A stretch of DNA of 64,000 bases. Origin: Silene conica. Lineage: Eukaryota > Streptophyta > Magnoliopsida > Caryophyllales > Caryophyllaceae. Made by a program: the position numbers and the translations under genes. The stretch covers positions 77,932,861 to 77,996,860 of the forward strand of contig CM055316.2 in NCBI GenBank assembly GCA_029255685.2. The letters run 5' to 3'. This document shows, piece by piece, positions 44,709 through 56,225 of the stretch (positions within the stretch are counted from its first letter, which is position 1; the number at the start of each line of letters is the position of its first letter). Below the pieces are notes generated by a model, which worked only from the letters and a program-made list of their open reading frames with translations, was not told the origin of the DNA and did not search any database.

Positions 44709-45569
44709 GTGGGTGATCGCCCACGAACTATTCCCGAATACAAACAGTACCGAGCCTCTCGCAAAACAGGGTCGTCTTCTGCCGGTCGCGCCTCTGCAAG
44801 TACCTCTGCTGCTGGGAATGGACCCACTGTTCACGCAAATAATGTGACAGTTGGGGTATCGGCACTTTCTCTTATCGATTCCGAGCGTCTTAGCGGTATG
44901 TGCAGTTGGATTATACATACGGGAGCCTCTAATCACGTTTGTGGTGATTTATTTTATCTTATTGATCGGCGCATGATTCCTGACCGACTCGTGGGATTAC
45001 CTAATGGTCAACGAGTCGTCTCATCTATTATGGGATCCGTTTTTATCAATGATTTTTTAACTCTCACTAACGTTTTATTTGTCCCTTCGTTAACCTGTAA
45101 TTTGATTTCTGTCTCACAACTCACTTTGGCCCATAATTATTCTTTTGAGTTTGCTAAACAGAATTGTCTTATTCAGGACCGTTCTTTGAAGAGGACGATT
45201 GGAGTTGGTGAGTTGCGGGATGGCCTCTACTGGATGTGTGTGGATACTAAGACGTTGGTGCATAATGTGACGGATGATAGCTCCTTGGATTTGTGGCATC
45301 AACGCTTGGGACATCCGTCTACTAAAGTGGTCAAGACTCTCCCTTTTGCTAGTCATTTTATTTTCAATAAAGCACATGTGTGTGAAACATGTCATTTTGC
45401 AAAACACGGTCGTACTAGCTTTGCTTTGAATGATAAACGAGCCTCTAGTTTATTTGAATTGGTACACTGTGATTTATGGGGATCCTATCGTTTACCATCC
45501 TCGTGTGGTGCTAAGTATTTTTTGACTTTGGTGGATGATTTCTCCCGCGCCACTTGGGTTTATTTATTA
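44706..45569 (+). pseudogene. Copia element 2 protease, GAG-pre-integrase and start of integrase
   Basis: It continues gag in the shifted frame. The protease site reads 'WIIHTGASNHVCGD', with His where the catalytic Asp (DTG) is expected. 'LDLWHQRLGHPSTKVV' and 'CETCHFAK' form the pre-integrase zinc region. 'LVHCDLWGSYRLPS' and 'YFLTLVDDFSRATWVYLL' open the integrase core with its first Asp. The frame is broken by a MITE at 45570. Confidence 0.9.
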
Positions 45570-45660
45570 CTCCCTCCTACCCATAACAAATGTCCCATTT
45601 ATTGATTATATGAGTGTAGTATTTTAATCAAATGAGACATTTGTTATGGGTAGGAGGGAG
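45570..45660. mobile_element. Stowaway MITE (91 bp) inside the integrase
   Basis: It starts CTCCCTCCTACCCATAACAA and ends with the exact reverse, GGTAGGAGGGAG. TA is duplicated at 45568-45569 and 45661-45662. The whole element folds back on itself. Without it and one TA the integrase frame is restored ('WVYLL' then 'LDKTEV'). Confidence 0.95.
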
Positions 45661-45662
45661 TA

Positions 45663-46458
45663 CTTGATAAGACGGAAGTCTCTGATATGTTTACAAATTT
45701 TATCTCTATGATTGAGACCCAAGTTTCGAAAAAGCTAAAAATGGTTCGTAGTGATAACGGCACGGAATTTAATGCCATGGCCGGATACTTCCTTAAGAAT
45801 GGCATTATTTTTCAAAAATCATGTGTCGGCACGCCTCAACAAAATGGGCGTGTCGAACGTAAGCACCGTCATCTTTTGGAAGTCGCTCGGTCCTTACTCT
45901 TTCAATCTCACTTGCCTAAGACCTTTTGGGGTGAATGCATTCTTACTGCGGCTTATTTGATTAATAGAACCCCCTCCGCCTTACTGAATCACAAAACACC
46001 TTATGAATATTTATTTGGTGCACCTCCTTCCTATAAAAATTTGCGGGTGTTTGGGTGTCTCAGTTTTGCTCATAATCAAAATACAAACGGGGATAAATTT
46101 GCCAAAAGGACTCGTAAATGCATTTTTGTTGGGTACCCACATAATAAAAAGGGCTGGAAACTGTACGATATTGACACTCAATCGCATTTTGTCTCTCGGG
46201 ATGTGGTCTTTCACGAGTCTATTTTTCCTCATCATCCAATGCCTTCTTCCCAGCCAGACATAACCCCTCCCGTATCCGACATTCCTTTTAACGGTAGTGA
46301 TGAATTCCTTGATTTCTTTGATAATGCTCCCAATGATAATACTAATCCTACACCTACTGCCAATGATACTTTTACACCTCCTGAAATGACAACCCTACAC
46401 CTACTGCAAATTCTGCTCCAAACACTCCAGCAACGTCAACACCTGTTACTGAGCCCCT
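45663..46458 (+). pseudogene. Copia element 2 integrase, remainder, and linker
   Basis: The frame carries 'VRSDNGTEF' (second Asp), 'GTPQQNGRVERKHRHLLEVARSLLF' (Glu), 'AYLINRTPSALLNHKTPYEYLF' and the C-terminal 'VFGCLSFAHN', 'KCIFVGYPHNKKGWKLYD'. A frameshift near 46400-46460 moves into the RT frame. Confidence 0.92.
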
Positions 46459-46459
46459 C

Positions 46460-48232
46460 GTGGACACCGCAACCCAGCCTGAGAGTACAGAGTTCGGTCG
46501 TGGGAAACGACCCAAAATTCCTAACTCCAATTTGCTCGATTACGTCTTAGCTACCGCACCACATCCGCCACAACCGCTCCGCACTCGCCTCTCTTCGCCC
46601 TCTTCAGGTACTCCATACTCTCTCACTCATTACATTAATTGCCAATTATTTTCCCCTAAACACCAGACTTTTATAGCTGCAATTACTAGAGGTGTTGAGC
46701 CTCCGTCTTTTAAAGAAGCTATCCGTGATACAAATTGGTGTACAGCTACGAGAAATGAAATTGACGCTCTTGAGAGAAATGGGACTTGGGAAATTACGGA
46801 CCTACCTTCTAACAAAAAGGCCCTTGGGTGCCGATGGGTTTACAAAATCAAATATAATTCAGACGGCACCATTGAGCGCTTGAAGGCTCGTCTTGTTGTC
46901 TTTGGCAATCACCAGGTAGAAGGTATCGATTATTCTGAAACTTTTGCTCCTGTTGTTAAAATGGTTACCGTCCGTACATTTTTAGCTGTCGCAGCCATTC
47001 AGAAATGGGAGCTCCACCAAATGGATGTACACAATGCCTTCTTACACGGTGACTTGAACGAGGAAGTCTATATGCGTCTTCCCCCAGGTTTCAGTAATGG
47101 CAGAAAAGATAAAGTTTGTCGCCTAAAAAAATCATTGTATGGGCTGAAGCAGGCACCGCGCTGTTGGTTCGCCAAATTGACCACCGCTCTGAAAGATTAT
47201 GGTTTCCGTCAATCGTATTCTGATTACTCCCTTTTTTCATATTCACAAGGACAGGTGCGTTTATTCATTCTCATTTATGTCGACGACCTTGTCATTGCTG
47301 GTAATGATTCTTCCGTCGTTGCTCACTTTAAGACGTACTTGGGAAAATGCTTCTATATGAAGGATCTGGGCCCTCTTAAATATTTTTTGGGCATTGAGGT
47401 GTCTCGTCACACTGACGGGATTTATCTCAGTCAGCGTAAATACGCTCTTGATATTAGCTCTGAAACTGGCTTGCTTGGTGCGAAACCTTCTGCTACCCCT
47501 ATTGAACAACATCATACACTCGGTCTTGCTAATGGTCCGCTCCTTGATGATATTGAGGCCTATCGTCGCTTGGTGGGTCGACTTGTTTATCTGTCTGTTA
47601 CTCGGCCTGATCTCTCCTATGCAGTCCATATTTTATCCCGTTTTCTGCAACAACCTCGACAAGAACACCTCACGGCTGCACTTCGGGTAGTCCGTTACTT
47701 GAAAGGAAGTCCTGGTCAAGGTATTTTCTTGCGCTCCGACAACACTTTGGATATCACAGGTTGGTGTGATTCTGACTATGGGGCAGATCCTGTTCGTCGA
47801 CGATCCGTGACAGGCTGGCACGTTTTTCTTGGTAGTTCCCCTATATCATGGAAAACAAAACAGCAGCATACAGTTTCCTTGTCATCCGCCGAAGCCGAAT
47901 ATCGTGCCATGTCTGCTGTCTTATGTGAATTGAAGTGGCTCAAAGGGTTGCTGATAAGTTTGGACGTTCATGTGTCACTTCCTATGACGATCTACACGGA
48001 CAGTCAGTCGGCCCTTGGGCTTGCTCATAACCCGGTTTTTCACGAAAGGTCCAAGCATATCGAAATCGACTGTCATTTTATTCGTGATGCAATCATTGAT
48101 GGTTTAATTCAAGCCGAATATGTATCGACTCATTCGCAGCTAGCCGATATATATACCAAGGCCTTAGGTGCTTCTCAATTTCAGACTCTTCTCCGCATGC
48201 TGGGCATTCTCGATCTCCATGCTCCAGCTTGA
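46460..48232 (+). CDS. Copia element 2 reverse transcriptase and RNase H, open
   Basis: It is an uninterrupted frame of about 590 residues (the ATG at 46460 is internal to the original polyprotein). RT: 'NEIDALERNGTWEITDLP', 'RLKARLVVFGNHQVEGIDYSE', 'HQMDVHNAFLHGDLNEEVYM', 'CRLKKSLYGLKQAPRCWF', catalytic 'YVDDLVIAGND', 'MKDLGPLKYFLGIEV'. RNase H: 'GWCDSDYGADPVRRRSVTGW', 'SLSSAEAEYRAM', 'IYTDSQSAL' and 'SKHIEIDCHFIRD', with catalytic acids present. It stops at 48230-48232, followed by the purine tract. Upstream frameshifts mean it cannot be made as part of a normal gag-pol. Confidence 0.93.
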   Translation: MDTATQPESTEFGRGKRPKIPNSNLLDYVLATAPHPPQPLRTRLSSPSSGTPYSLTHYINCQLFSPKHQTFIAAITRGVEPPSFKEAIRDTNWCTATRNEIDALERNGTWEITDLPSNKKALGCRWVYKIKYNSDGTIERLKARLVVFGNHQVEGIDYSETFAPVVKMVTVRTFLAVAAIQKWELHQMDVHNAFLHGDLNEEVYMRLPPGFSNGRKDKVCRLKKSLYGLKQAPRCWFAKLTTALKDYGFRQSYSDYSLFSYSQGQVRLFILIYVDDLVIAGNDSSVVAHFKTYLGKCFYMKDLGPLKYFLGIEVSRHTDGIYLSQRKYALDISSETGLLGAKPSATPIEQHHTLGLANGPLLDDIEAYRRLVGRLVYLSVTRPDLSYAVHILSRFLQQPRQEHLTAALRVVRYLKGSPGQGIFLRSDNTLDITGWCDSDYGADPVRRRSVTGWHVFLGSSPISWKTKQQHTVSLSSAEAEYRAMSAVLCELKWLKGLLISLDVHVSLPMTIYTDSQSALGLAHNPVFHERSKHIEIDCHFIRDAIIDGLIQAEYVSTHSQLADIYTKALGASQFQTLLRMLGILDLHAPA

Positions 48233-48260
48233 AGGGGGGTATTAGGATTATATTCCTTAA

Positions 48261-49310
48261 CTAGCTTAGAACCCATGCAAATTGCACGGAAATGTATAGT
48301 TGAATAGTTCGTAGTTCTATATAGATAAATATTTAAAATGTATAAAAAATCAGAAAATAGTGTTGTCAATAGGTTCAAAGAGTCCGGGACAATTCGGTAT
48401 TTGTAATTTGAGGTTTGGAGTCATATTTGGTCTCGCCTTTTATCTTTATTTATAAGCTCCTATTTTCAGTTACTCGACTATCAGAGTTTATCCTTTTATT
48501 ATTGTCATATTTCAGAGTATTTGAGAACAATAGTTGTTACAGATCCAAAAATAGGCTGACCTAAGATCCGACACCAAATTACAACACCTGAATGTGACCC
48601 AAAATCTGAATTGATCCGACCCAACCCAAAATGACCTAAATTATCTTGATTGATAACTGATCCAACCCGAAGTGACCGATCTGAAACCACCCAGATCCAA
48701 AATTATGTTTTCGCTCTTGATCATTAACCCGAAAATGACCCGACCCACTTAAACCGACCAACACATCAAAATAAATCTGAAACCCAAAATGACCGACACA
48801 ACCTGAACTATTCCAAAATATTGATGAACTAAACTTAACCCGGCCCAAATTGGTTCGACGGAACTTGATTCGACCCATTTACCAAGTATAGTATGAAAAA
48901 AGTATAACAAAACAATGAGGACAGAAGTTAAAGGGTGTAAATAAGGAAATACATCATGCCATAGTTTTGGACTGATATTGTCGTATTGGTGGACTGTGCG
49001 TAGTTTGTACGGTTTTCATTTACGAAAAGTATGTGTTGTGGGAAAATACCGTAGTAGTATGTTCCATTTATATGCCATAAAATAAGTCATACAAAATTAA
49101 TATCTCAGTAAAATTGTCGGAAAAAAACTTGAAAAATAAGTCATACAAAATTAATGTCTTAGTATAATCATTTATAAACCTTGAACAGGAAATCTAAGTT
49201 CTAAATTTTTGCAAGTATAAAAAAGATTGGTTTATAGAATTATATTAGCAAATATTTTGTACTTCTTTACAAATAAGAGATTATTGACCGAGTAATACTC
49301 CGTAAACATT
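48261..49310. other. Intergenic; possible Helitron 3' end at 48261 and a CCCGA-rich repeat
   Basis: On the minus strand, 'ccgtgcaatttgcatggg' can form a short hairpin followed by CTAG at 48264-48261 and T, the Helitron 3' pattern. No matching 5' end was found. 48540-48885 is a degenerate 'gacccgac/aacccaaaatgac' repeat related to 25020-25345. No gene is visible. Confidence 0.4.
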
Positions 49311-49334
49311 TAACACTACTACAGAAACCCTTAA

Positions 49335-49555
49335 GGACATCGGTTAAAGGACATCAGATTTTGGAAAAATCTGATGTAATTAATTTGCACATCAGTTGAT
49401 TACAAAAATCTGATGTCCTTATAAAATAAAGGACATCGGTTTCTATTTCAAACCGATGTCCATAAGTGTTGATTTGAATGCACATCAGACTAAATGACAA
49501 CCCATGTACATTAATTGATCAAGGACATCAATTATTTAAGTAAGCCGATGTTAAT
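49335..49555. repeat. Left subterminal 'ggacatcagat' repeats of CACTA 3
   Basis: About ten copies in both orientations, mirrored at 52900-53220. They are the expected binding sites for this family's TNPA-type protein. Confidence 0.85.
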
Positions 49556-51664
49556 TGTTGTTGTAAAAAACGCGCAAAACATAAAACCCTCGTCAGTGTC
49601 GTCTTTCATTCTTCTTTTCACTCTTTCTCTCCTTTCCTTTCACAATTTTTTCAACATTTTCATAATTCCTTCAAAATTTCACCATTTAAACCTGCAAATC
49701 CCCTTATACACACATCTCCTTCACTTAATTATTCAAATTAAACAAACTCGTCCTCTAATTGTTAGTCGATCACCATCGTCATCCTCTCCATCTGGATCTG
49801 ATTAACCATCGCCGTCCTCTTCATTTGGATCCAATTTTTAGGGTTTGCACATCTTTTCCAAATTTTGGGGATTTATTCTGTGAGGGTCTGAATTGCGCTT
49901 ACTAATTGAGAAACTAACTTGCTTCATTGAAAAACTACAGGTAAGTATTGCTATATTTCATTCATTATGTAGTTTGCTTAGCGTATTTGTGCTACGCACC
50001 TTTCTAGGTACGAAAAAAACGAGAATCTACGATCGATTGCTTAATTCCGTTTGATTCATTTTCTAGGGTTTGCTTAATTTTCGATAAAGCATGTCTGAAT
50101 TATAGTATCAATATTCTATTATAAGAATGATAATGATAGATGGTTTATACGCAGGACGAAGTCCTATAATATCTCTACTTGCCAAATACAAGAGCCTGAA
50201 AAATTTACGAGCCATAATGTAAGTTTTGAAAGGTATTTAGAGAGCTTGTTGTTGTCCATTGCTACTCATTCTTCCAGCATATTGTTGTTGCTATTCATCT
50301 TTGATGTTTTCAATTTGTTGCTATTGATTGTATTTGCCTAAAACCTTGCCACGTGACTACAAAGAGGAGTTCGAATTTGAAGCCACAGCTACAAAAATTT
50401 TAGTGTCAAAATATGCAAATCTTTCTATGCATTGATTGAACAATATTAGTTAGATGTTGTGTAGCTCTTTTTATAACTGGTGTTTTCGGTTTCCATTGTT
50501 AGAGAAGAGCTTGATATGGGGTTGATCTGTTTCTAAATTCTAAGAGGTTTTGCTTATGCAAATCTTGTCTTTATATGGATTTTGAGGTGGTATGTGAAAG
50601 TAAATCATGTACTTGACGAGCTCGATATGTCTTTACTCTCATGTTTAATAATATGTCGAACTGTTGAAAGCTGGCAGTATTTGATTATTAACAACTGCTG
50701 ATCCTGACAGGAGAACCATGTCTTGACTTATCAGGTATTTATTTTCATGTAAGTCATTCGATTTATAGTCGGGATATGACCAGGTAGGACAAAAGGGCGG
50801 TGAATCCTCCCGTTCGAATTCTAATACCTCTGCATTTGTAAGGTCTTGACTATGAGATGTCTGGTTAACTTAGATAAACCATTACGTATTTATTATGTTG
50901 CTGACATTTATTAAATCTTTTTTATGTCGTAAGTGGCCAAGATAAATAAAAAACAAGAATAAGAGAACTTAAACATGTAGTTATTAGTTTCCTCTTAGCC
51001 ACTGAGTTCACACTTACTTCGTATTTGCTATTCCATAGGGATAATTTTTGTATTATCTTGTTGGGTAGTATTATACAGAGAAATTTAATGTTAAATGTAT
51101 TTTCGTACAGTTGGAAATAGAGTGGCCGTCAAAACTTGATTCAGACGTGTTTGTAAATATTGGTGCTGTTTAATTGATGACCTCGAGTTCATTTATATTC
51201 ATTAGAAACTATACAAGAACAGTTGCGAGAAGAAATAAATTACCGCCATCGAGTGCTTAGGGTATAATGTTTCAGAGGAAGCAAGATTACAAATCTTGAA
51301 ATTCTGACATTAAGGTGTGTAAAACGACACGCTTTTGGTATTTCTTGTAGTGTCATTGTGCTTTTATGGTGTTCTTAAAGTTGAATAGATGGTGGTTTTA
51401 TTATTGGCGTGGTGTAATCACTTGGTTGTAGGCAGCCAAATAATTACTACTTCTGCAACACGTCCACCAGTTATACGATTTATCAAGCTTACCTTCCAAA
51501 GAACAGTCTCTGACTAAAAGAGGAGGCAATCAATTATATCTCCTATAAAAACACTACTTTTCCCCCTTTTCTGTTTAATCGAGCTAATCCGTCATGCTTG
51601 GTTCTTTGTCAGGCATTACCTTATGTGAAGGGCTGAGTGTCATAGGAAATAAAGACTACATCGC

Positions 51665-52217
51665 CTATAAATACAACGGTTCAGGTAATAATTGACTAGT
51701 ATTTATCATTTGTTTATCTACATCTATCTGGATGCCAGTCCACTGCTGCAGACCCAGTATAATTCTCCTACTGTATTGGCAATTGAAGACAAGGTGAGTA
51801 AGAGTCTCCTCTTCCTGATTGCAAATACAGCACTTATTATCATTGTTGATGTTAAGTATGTTCAGCTTGTCCTTTGTATTAAAGCCATGACAATGATACA
51901 ACCATGCCATAAAGCCATGTTTAGGTATATTCCACTTCCAAACTAGATGATGCCAGGTTAGCTCTGTTTGTGCAGGAAGCATCCATCTATAACCCTTCTG
52001 AACTGTGTATTCTTTTGCTGGAATGTTACTCCATTCCTGATGATCATATGCAGCCTGCAACTCATTTTTCAACTTACATACCTTCTTCCAAGACCAACTA
52101 GCTTGAGCATTAGGATGATAGTCTCTCCAGTCAGTCCCCTTAACATAGATATGGTTAACCCACTGAACCCAGAGCTTAGTTGGGCAAGAGTAAATCCACC
52201 ATACCTGTTTTCCTACC
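51665..52217 (-). pseudogene. LINE reverse transcriptase C-terminal fragment (zf-RVT) inside CACTA 3
   Basis: The minus-strand frame reads 'TDWRDYHPNAQASWSWKKVCK', 'YRWMLP', 'WHHLVWKWNIPKHGFMAWLY', 'DKLNILNI', 'CCICNQEEETLTHLVFNCQYSR'. This is the zinc-finger-like domain at the end of plant L1-type RT proteins. No other part of a LINE is present, so it was probably captured by the CACTA or is a remnant of a nested insertion. Confidence 0.85.
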
Positions 52218-52508
52218 AGAGCTTTATTTCTTGTTCTTTATAAATTGTTCTTTATTTTTATAAATTGTTCTTTATTTTTATACATTTAGCTGATTACTGA
52301 CTATATCCTTATTGAATGCTTATTCAACTTGATTTTCATGCTTGAACGTATTATGTCCTTACTTTGCTTCCATATTAATTGTTCTTTGCTTCTGCATCAT
52401 TCTAAATTGTGGGTTGGATCATTCACTGTCTATGAACTCTCTCGAATCTCGGTTGAAGTTATTTTTCCGTATTATTATTAAAGCTAGAATTTTGTGTATT
52501 ATTTACAG

Positions 52509-52592
52509 GTTTTCAAACACCGACTGCCATATTCCCAAGAAGAAATCGACGAGGTCAGGGACTTGTGGGCGGACTATTTTCTAAATGCATAG
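52509..52592 (+). pseudogene. Short exon-like open piece near the right end of CACTA 3
   Basis: After an acceptor-like 'atttacag' the + strand reads 'VFKHRLPYSQEEIDEVRDLW...' and stops at TAG (52590-52592). A leader with donor-like 'ctacag|gtaagt' lies at about 49935-49945. Together they may be a captured host transcript or the C-terminus of an element protein. I do not recognise the family. Confidence 0.35.
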
Positions 52593-53237
52593 TCTTTTTA
52601 GTAACGTAGTATTTTAGATGTCGTCTAAAATGACGCATAACCCTATGTTTGGTTAGTTGATGAATTTGGATAATGTATGAAAGACGACCGACCTTTGTCG
52701 TGATTTACTTTGAATTTGATTAATGAAAGACGAACGACTTTGTCGTGATTTGCTATGAATTTGTGTTTGTTTTGTTGATGGTGACCTATAATCTGTTTTG
52801 ATACGCCAGTCTAAATGGCTGGCATCTGAATAATGTATATTGGTGGTATAAATTACCATCAATACCAGCTTTTTTTTTAAAAAAAAAAGGCAACATTAAG
52901 GACATCAGACATATTACACCTCCGATGTGCATACATATGAAGGACATCAGATGTGAGCTACAGAATGATATGCATAAGAATGAAGGACATCAGATTTATT
53001 AAACCCCCGATGTGCATTACCAAATGGACATCAGATGTTAGCTAAAGTCTGATGTGCATAAGGATGATGGACATCAGACTTTTGAAACATCCGATGTGCA
53101 TTACCAAATGGACATCGGTTGCACAACCGATGTCCTTGACACCCATAATGGACATCAGCGAACTCTACATCGGTTGCTAATCCGATGTCCTTGTCCATAA
53201 AAGTCCGATGTCCTTAAGGCTTTCTGTAGTAGTGTAA

Positions 53238-54640
53238 GTACTCAAGTAAAATCAAATAAATAGAAATTCTACATAATCAAATCATAGAAGAGAATTAAAT
53301 TATAAATGGATATAGATAACATGATTAGCTAAAATTATAAAAAGAGAAAATATAATAATACTATAATATATAATAATTACAATTAATATTAATTTGAAAC
53401 TAAGTAATAATTTACCATAAATAACGAAATAACTAATGGACAAAAAATATTTAACAATGACTGACAGTGTCCAATGATTTCTCTATTATAGTTATATATG
53501 AATCATATTACTCTATTATAGTTATATATGAATCATATTGCATTTTATACGTACAATAACTGTATGGTACAATATATTTCATACGTACAATATTGAAGAT
53601 AAGAATACAATTGTAAAATAGTATCTTTTACGGCTGCAATATTTTTATAAGATAAAAATACAACATTTTATACAGCTGCAATATTTTGTATGGATTTCAT
53701 CATATTGCATGCATTCTATACCTAAAATAACTGTATGATACCATATATTTCATTTTTACCTTAAGCTAGTATATGACATATATTATACTCAAATAAAAAT
53801 TTCAAGGAATCTAGTATTTTTGTTTTTTGGTTTGTACATGTATGTGATTTACACAATTTTTTACGCAATATATTTTTCACTTCAATAACTTGATTGACTC
53901 AAGATTGCTTATCTTTTATTGATTGGTCATTTAAATATTATTTGCCCTTTTTTTCCGAGTGTATTTATTTGATTGATTATTTAAAGATTAATTGCCGTTT
54001 CTCCAGGTGTATTTCTTTGATTGTTTATTAATAATTATATAAATATTCTTTTACGTATTTAATATAGATTGGAAGAAAAATGAAATTTACCAGATTAGTT
54101 GCCGTATTTTTCTGTGTATTTTATAATAATAATTATCTAAATATTCTTTCCCAAAGTTAATATAGATGGGAAGGAAAAGTAAATTTATCAGATTAGTTGC
54201 CGATTTTTTAGTGTATTATATGGATTAGGATATCCAAAGAATAATTTGCAATATTTTGTATATCTATTAGTGATGTGGGAATATATTTTTTCCAATATTT
54301 TGTATACATTATTCAGTGAGAATAATTTTTCCAAAATTTAATCATATCATGGGAATTTGGGCGGGAAAATTTTTAATGTGGGAGTGACACGTGTCAAATT
54401 CATGTATGGTGGTTCTTCTTATATACTTTTATATAGATATATTTGGTTGTGATATTTACCGTATTATTCGATACTATTACGATTGTATTTACACCTATGC
54501 CTTGTAGCTATATTAGCCTAGTTTGGCTCAATTAATAAGACAAGCCTTTCCCTTATACGTTTCTTAACAAAAGCTCAAACCATGACTCGGCCATTATGGA
54601 AAATTTGAGAGTAGTTTTTGGTCTTTGTAACACTAATGAA
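53238..54640. other. AT-rich intergenic sequence, nothing recognised
   Basis: This is where the missing middle exons of the bark-storage-like gene would be expected if the gene were intact, but I find no coding sequence on the minus strand. Short local duplications occur ('tctattatagttatatatgaatcatat' at 53482 and 53511). Confidence 0.45.
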
Positions 54641-54644
54641 GCGT

Positions 54645-54735
54645 TAGAGACGTTCTCTGATACCATGATAGATGAACCATCTCAACCAAAATCATAGTGA
54701 TGGTTGAAATCCAACTATTATTAATTTTTCTATTA
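54645..54735 (-). repeat. LTR fragment with primer site, related to the small element at 56226
   Basis: The reverse strand reads '...ggttcatctatca' followed by TGGTATCAGAG (about 54660-54671). The LTR part 'tgatagatgaaccatctcaa' matches the small element at 56226-56456 in opposite orientation. Only one LTR could be found. Confidence 0.5.
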
Positions 54736-54797
54736 CAGAGTATTTCTTTTCTCATCGGTCACCCCTATAATAATTGATTAGGACTGGGAAAACTTAC

Positions 54798-55365
54798 TAA
54801 TGGCTTCCCAGCAAGGACATGGATCACTGGTTCGTCTTTGAACGTCCCAAAGCTGAACGTTCTTCCTGTATAAGTAACGGACATGGCCGCCACGGCCACA
54901 AAAGAGGACACAAAACTCGAATTAACATCATTTATACCCAAAAAAGCAAATTATAAACAAAAGTAAGCGGATTATATATTGTTATTACTCGGTATTATTG
55001 GTACAGACTCGGGGTACCGAGTATCATATTGTTTTTGTTATTATTGTTATTGTCAAAATGTCTTATGTACGTTTTTAATAAATCTATTACAAGACGGTAA
55101 TTATTAGTATTGTACAATTTTAGGCAAGAAATATACCAGCAAAGATAGTGTAAGGAGTATCAAGGTTAGGTTTATAGTAAGTAGAGTTAGTAAATAGATT
55201 CGCATCTTGACTAGTAGTAATAACAAGTCCCAAATAGGACTCAACATCTGCCGTAAGTCGCTCCACAACAGCGTGAATCGGGTGATTAGCCGGTAATTGT
55301 ATGGTGTCGGGCACCAGGAATAGGAGTCCGACCACTACAGCTAGAAGTTTCATCAGATGACCCAT
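54798..55365 (-). pseudogene. Bark-storage-like nucleoside phosphorylase family, exons 1 and 2
   Basis: Exon 1 is 55365-55137 and exon 2 is 54865-54798, with a 271-bp GT-AG intron. Phase 1 joins 'TIFAG' to 'RTFSFGTFKDEPVIHVLAGKPL', and exon 2 ends at a perfect donor (tta|gtaagt). The start 'MGHLMKLLAVVVGLLFLVP' is a secretory signal peptide. 'IHAVVERLTADVESYLGLVIT' and 'YYKPNLDTPYTIFAGRTF' match the N-terminal pattern of bark storage proteins. The next exons are absent to the left. The later exons lie 11 kb away (43609-42097) past a CACTA and a copia element. Either this is one gene broken apart, or it is the head of a separate copy. Confidence 0.65.
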
Positions 55366-55860
55366 TTTTTTGTAACAATCCGAATATTATTGAGTTTTAA
55401 GATTATGTGTGAAATGTGCTACTTCATGTGAGTTTATATTGCCAATATTGGCAATGTACTAGGGTTAGTATTTACACAATATGTGAACCACAATTTTTCA
55501 ATGGTTCATCCGCCCCACTTCCCATGTTTGTGATGTCACATAATTCTTATTCGTTTTAAGGTTAAAACGAGTTAAATAGGTTAAATAATACAGAAGTAAA
55601 ATGTCTAAGAAATAATAAGATATATCTTTTTACTTTTACCTATAAAAAAGAATATATTTGGCTCGGCTTAAGTTTTTTTGTCTTAAAATGAAAATTTGTG
55701 TTATTTATGTAGTACTTCTCTATAAGGATTAATTTTAATTAGGTTTCTACTTCCGGCCTCTTCATTTTAATTTGTTTAGGAAATGAGGATGGTATTTCAT
55801 CTCTTAAACATGTTCATGCGCGCATAAATCTAGAATCTTCTCATATCTTTAGAATGCCAA
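55366..55860. promoter_or_regulatory. Upstream region of the bark-storage-like gene
   Basis: It is AT-rich sequence before the ATG at 55365 (minus strand). No clear TATA box can be singled out. A GC-poor stretch with 'tattgccaatattggcaat' (about 55437-55455) forms a short palindrome. Confidence 0.35.
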
Positions 55861-55864
55861 TCTA

Positions 55865-56158
55865 AACTACTCTTTAGGAATGGAATGGATTGGAATGAAA
55901 AACCATAGTGGCATGGCCGCATGGGGTTCCAACTCCATACCTTTCAAAACATGTTTGGTTCATTAGAAAAATAAACGTAAATGAATGGAGTTTGATTCCA
56001 GGGGGAGGAGGTGGGTATGGGATTCCAGGGGGTTGCATGGGGTGGAATGAGAATCCCGATGAATTCTAAATCCATTCCAAAATGTCTCAACTAAACACTA
56101 GAATGTCTAGAATTCATACCATTCCATTCCAATCCACCCAACCAAACACCCCCTAAAC
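55865..56158. mobile_element. MITE-like element with GGAATGGAATGG ends (about 290 bp)
   Basis: The left 'ggaatggaatggattggaat' and the reverse of the right end ('ggattggaatggaatgg', then 'gggggtgtttggttgggtgg') are inverted repeats. The 'ggtgtttggttgg' end is common in PIF/Harbinger and hAT MITEs. The TSD is unresolved. Confidence 0.55.
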
Positions 56159-56225
56159 TCTTCATTTCTTTTTAAGAAATGAAGAGAATTTTCGACTCGA
56201 ATGATAGGGAAGAGAAAAGAATTCT

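Larger units (their letters stand above)
43610..48262 (+). mobile_element. Copia element 2 inserted in the bark-storage-like gene
   Basis: The 5' LTR is 43610-43751 (142 bp, TATTAAGATATTGGG...TCTTAACA), followed by the primer site TGGTATCAGAGA. Gag-pol lies in several frames (43828-48232), then a purine tract 'gaaggggggt'. The 3' LTR is only a short possible remnant (48240-48262, 'tattaggattatattcctta'), apparently cut by another sequence. No TSD can be checked. The LTR start resembles that of the TRIM at 61058-62027. Confidence 0.85.
49314..53234. mobile_element. CACTA 3 (3.9 kb), second family, carrying a LINE fragment
   Basis: The ends are CACTACTACAGAAACCCTTA and the reverse of CACTACTACAGAAAGCCTTA. 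The TSD TAA is at 49311-49313 and 53235-53237. Subterminal repeats are 'aaggacatcagatt/aatctgatgtcc' (49335-49550 and 52900-53220). There is no transposase. The interior has a leader-like CT-rich stretch (49590-49800), an apparent splice donor (49940) and a LINE-derived piece (51665-52217). Near its right side is a short exon-like open piece (about 52509-52592). It is non-autonomous. Confidence 0.92.
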
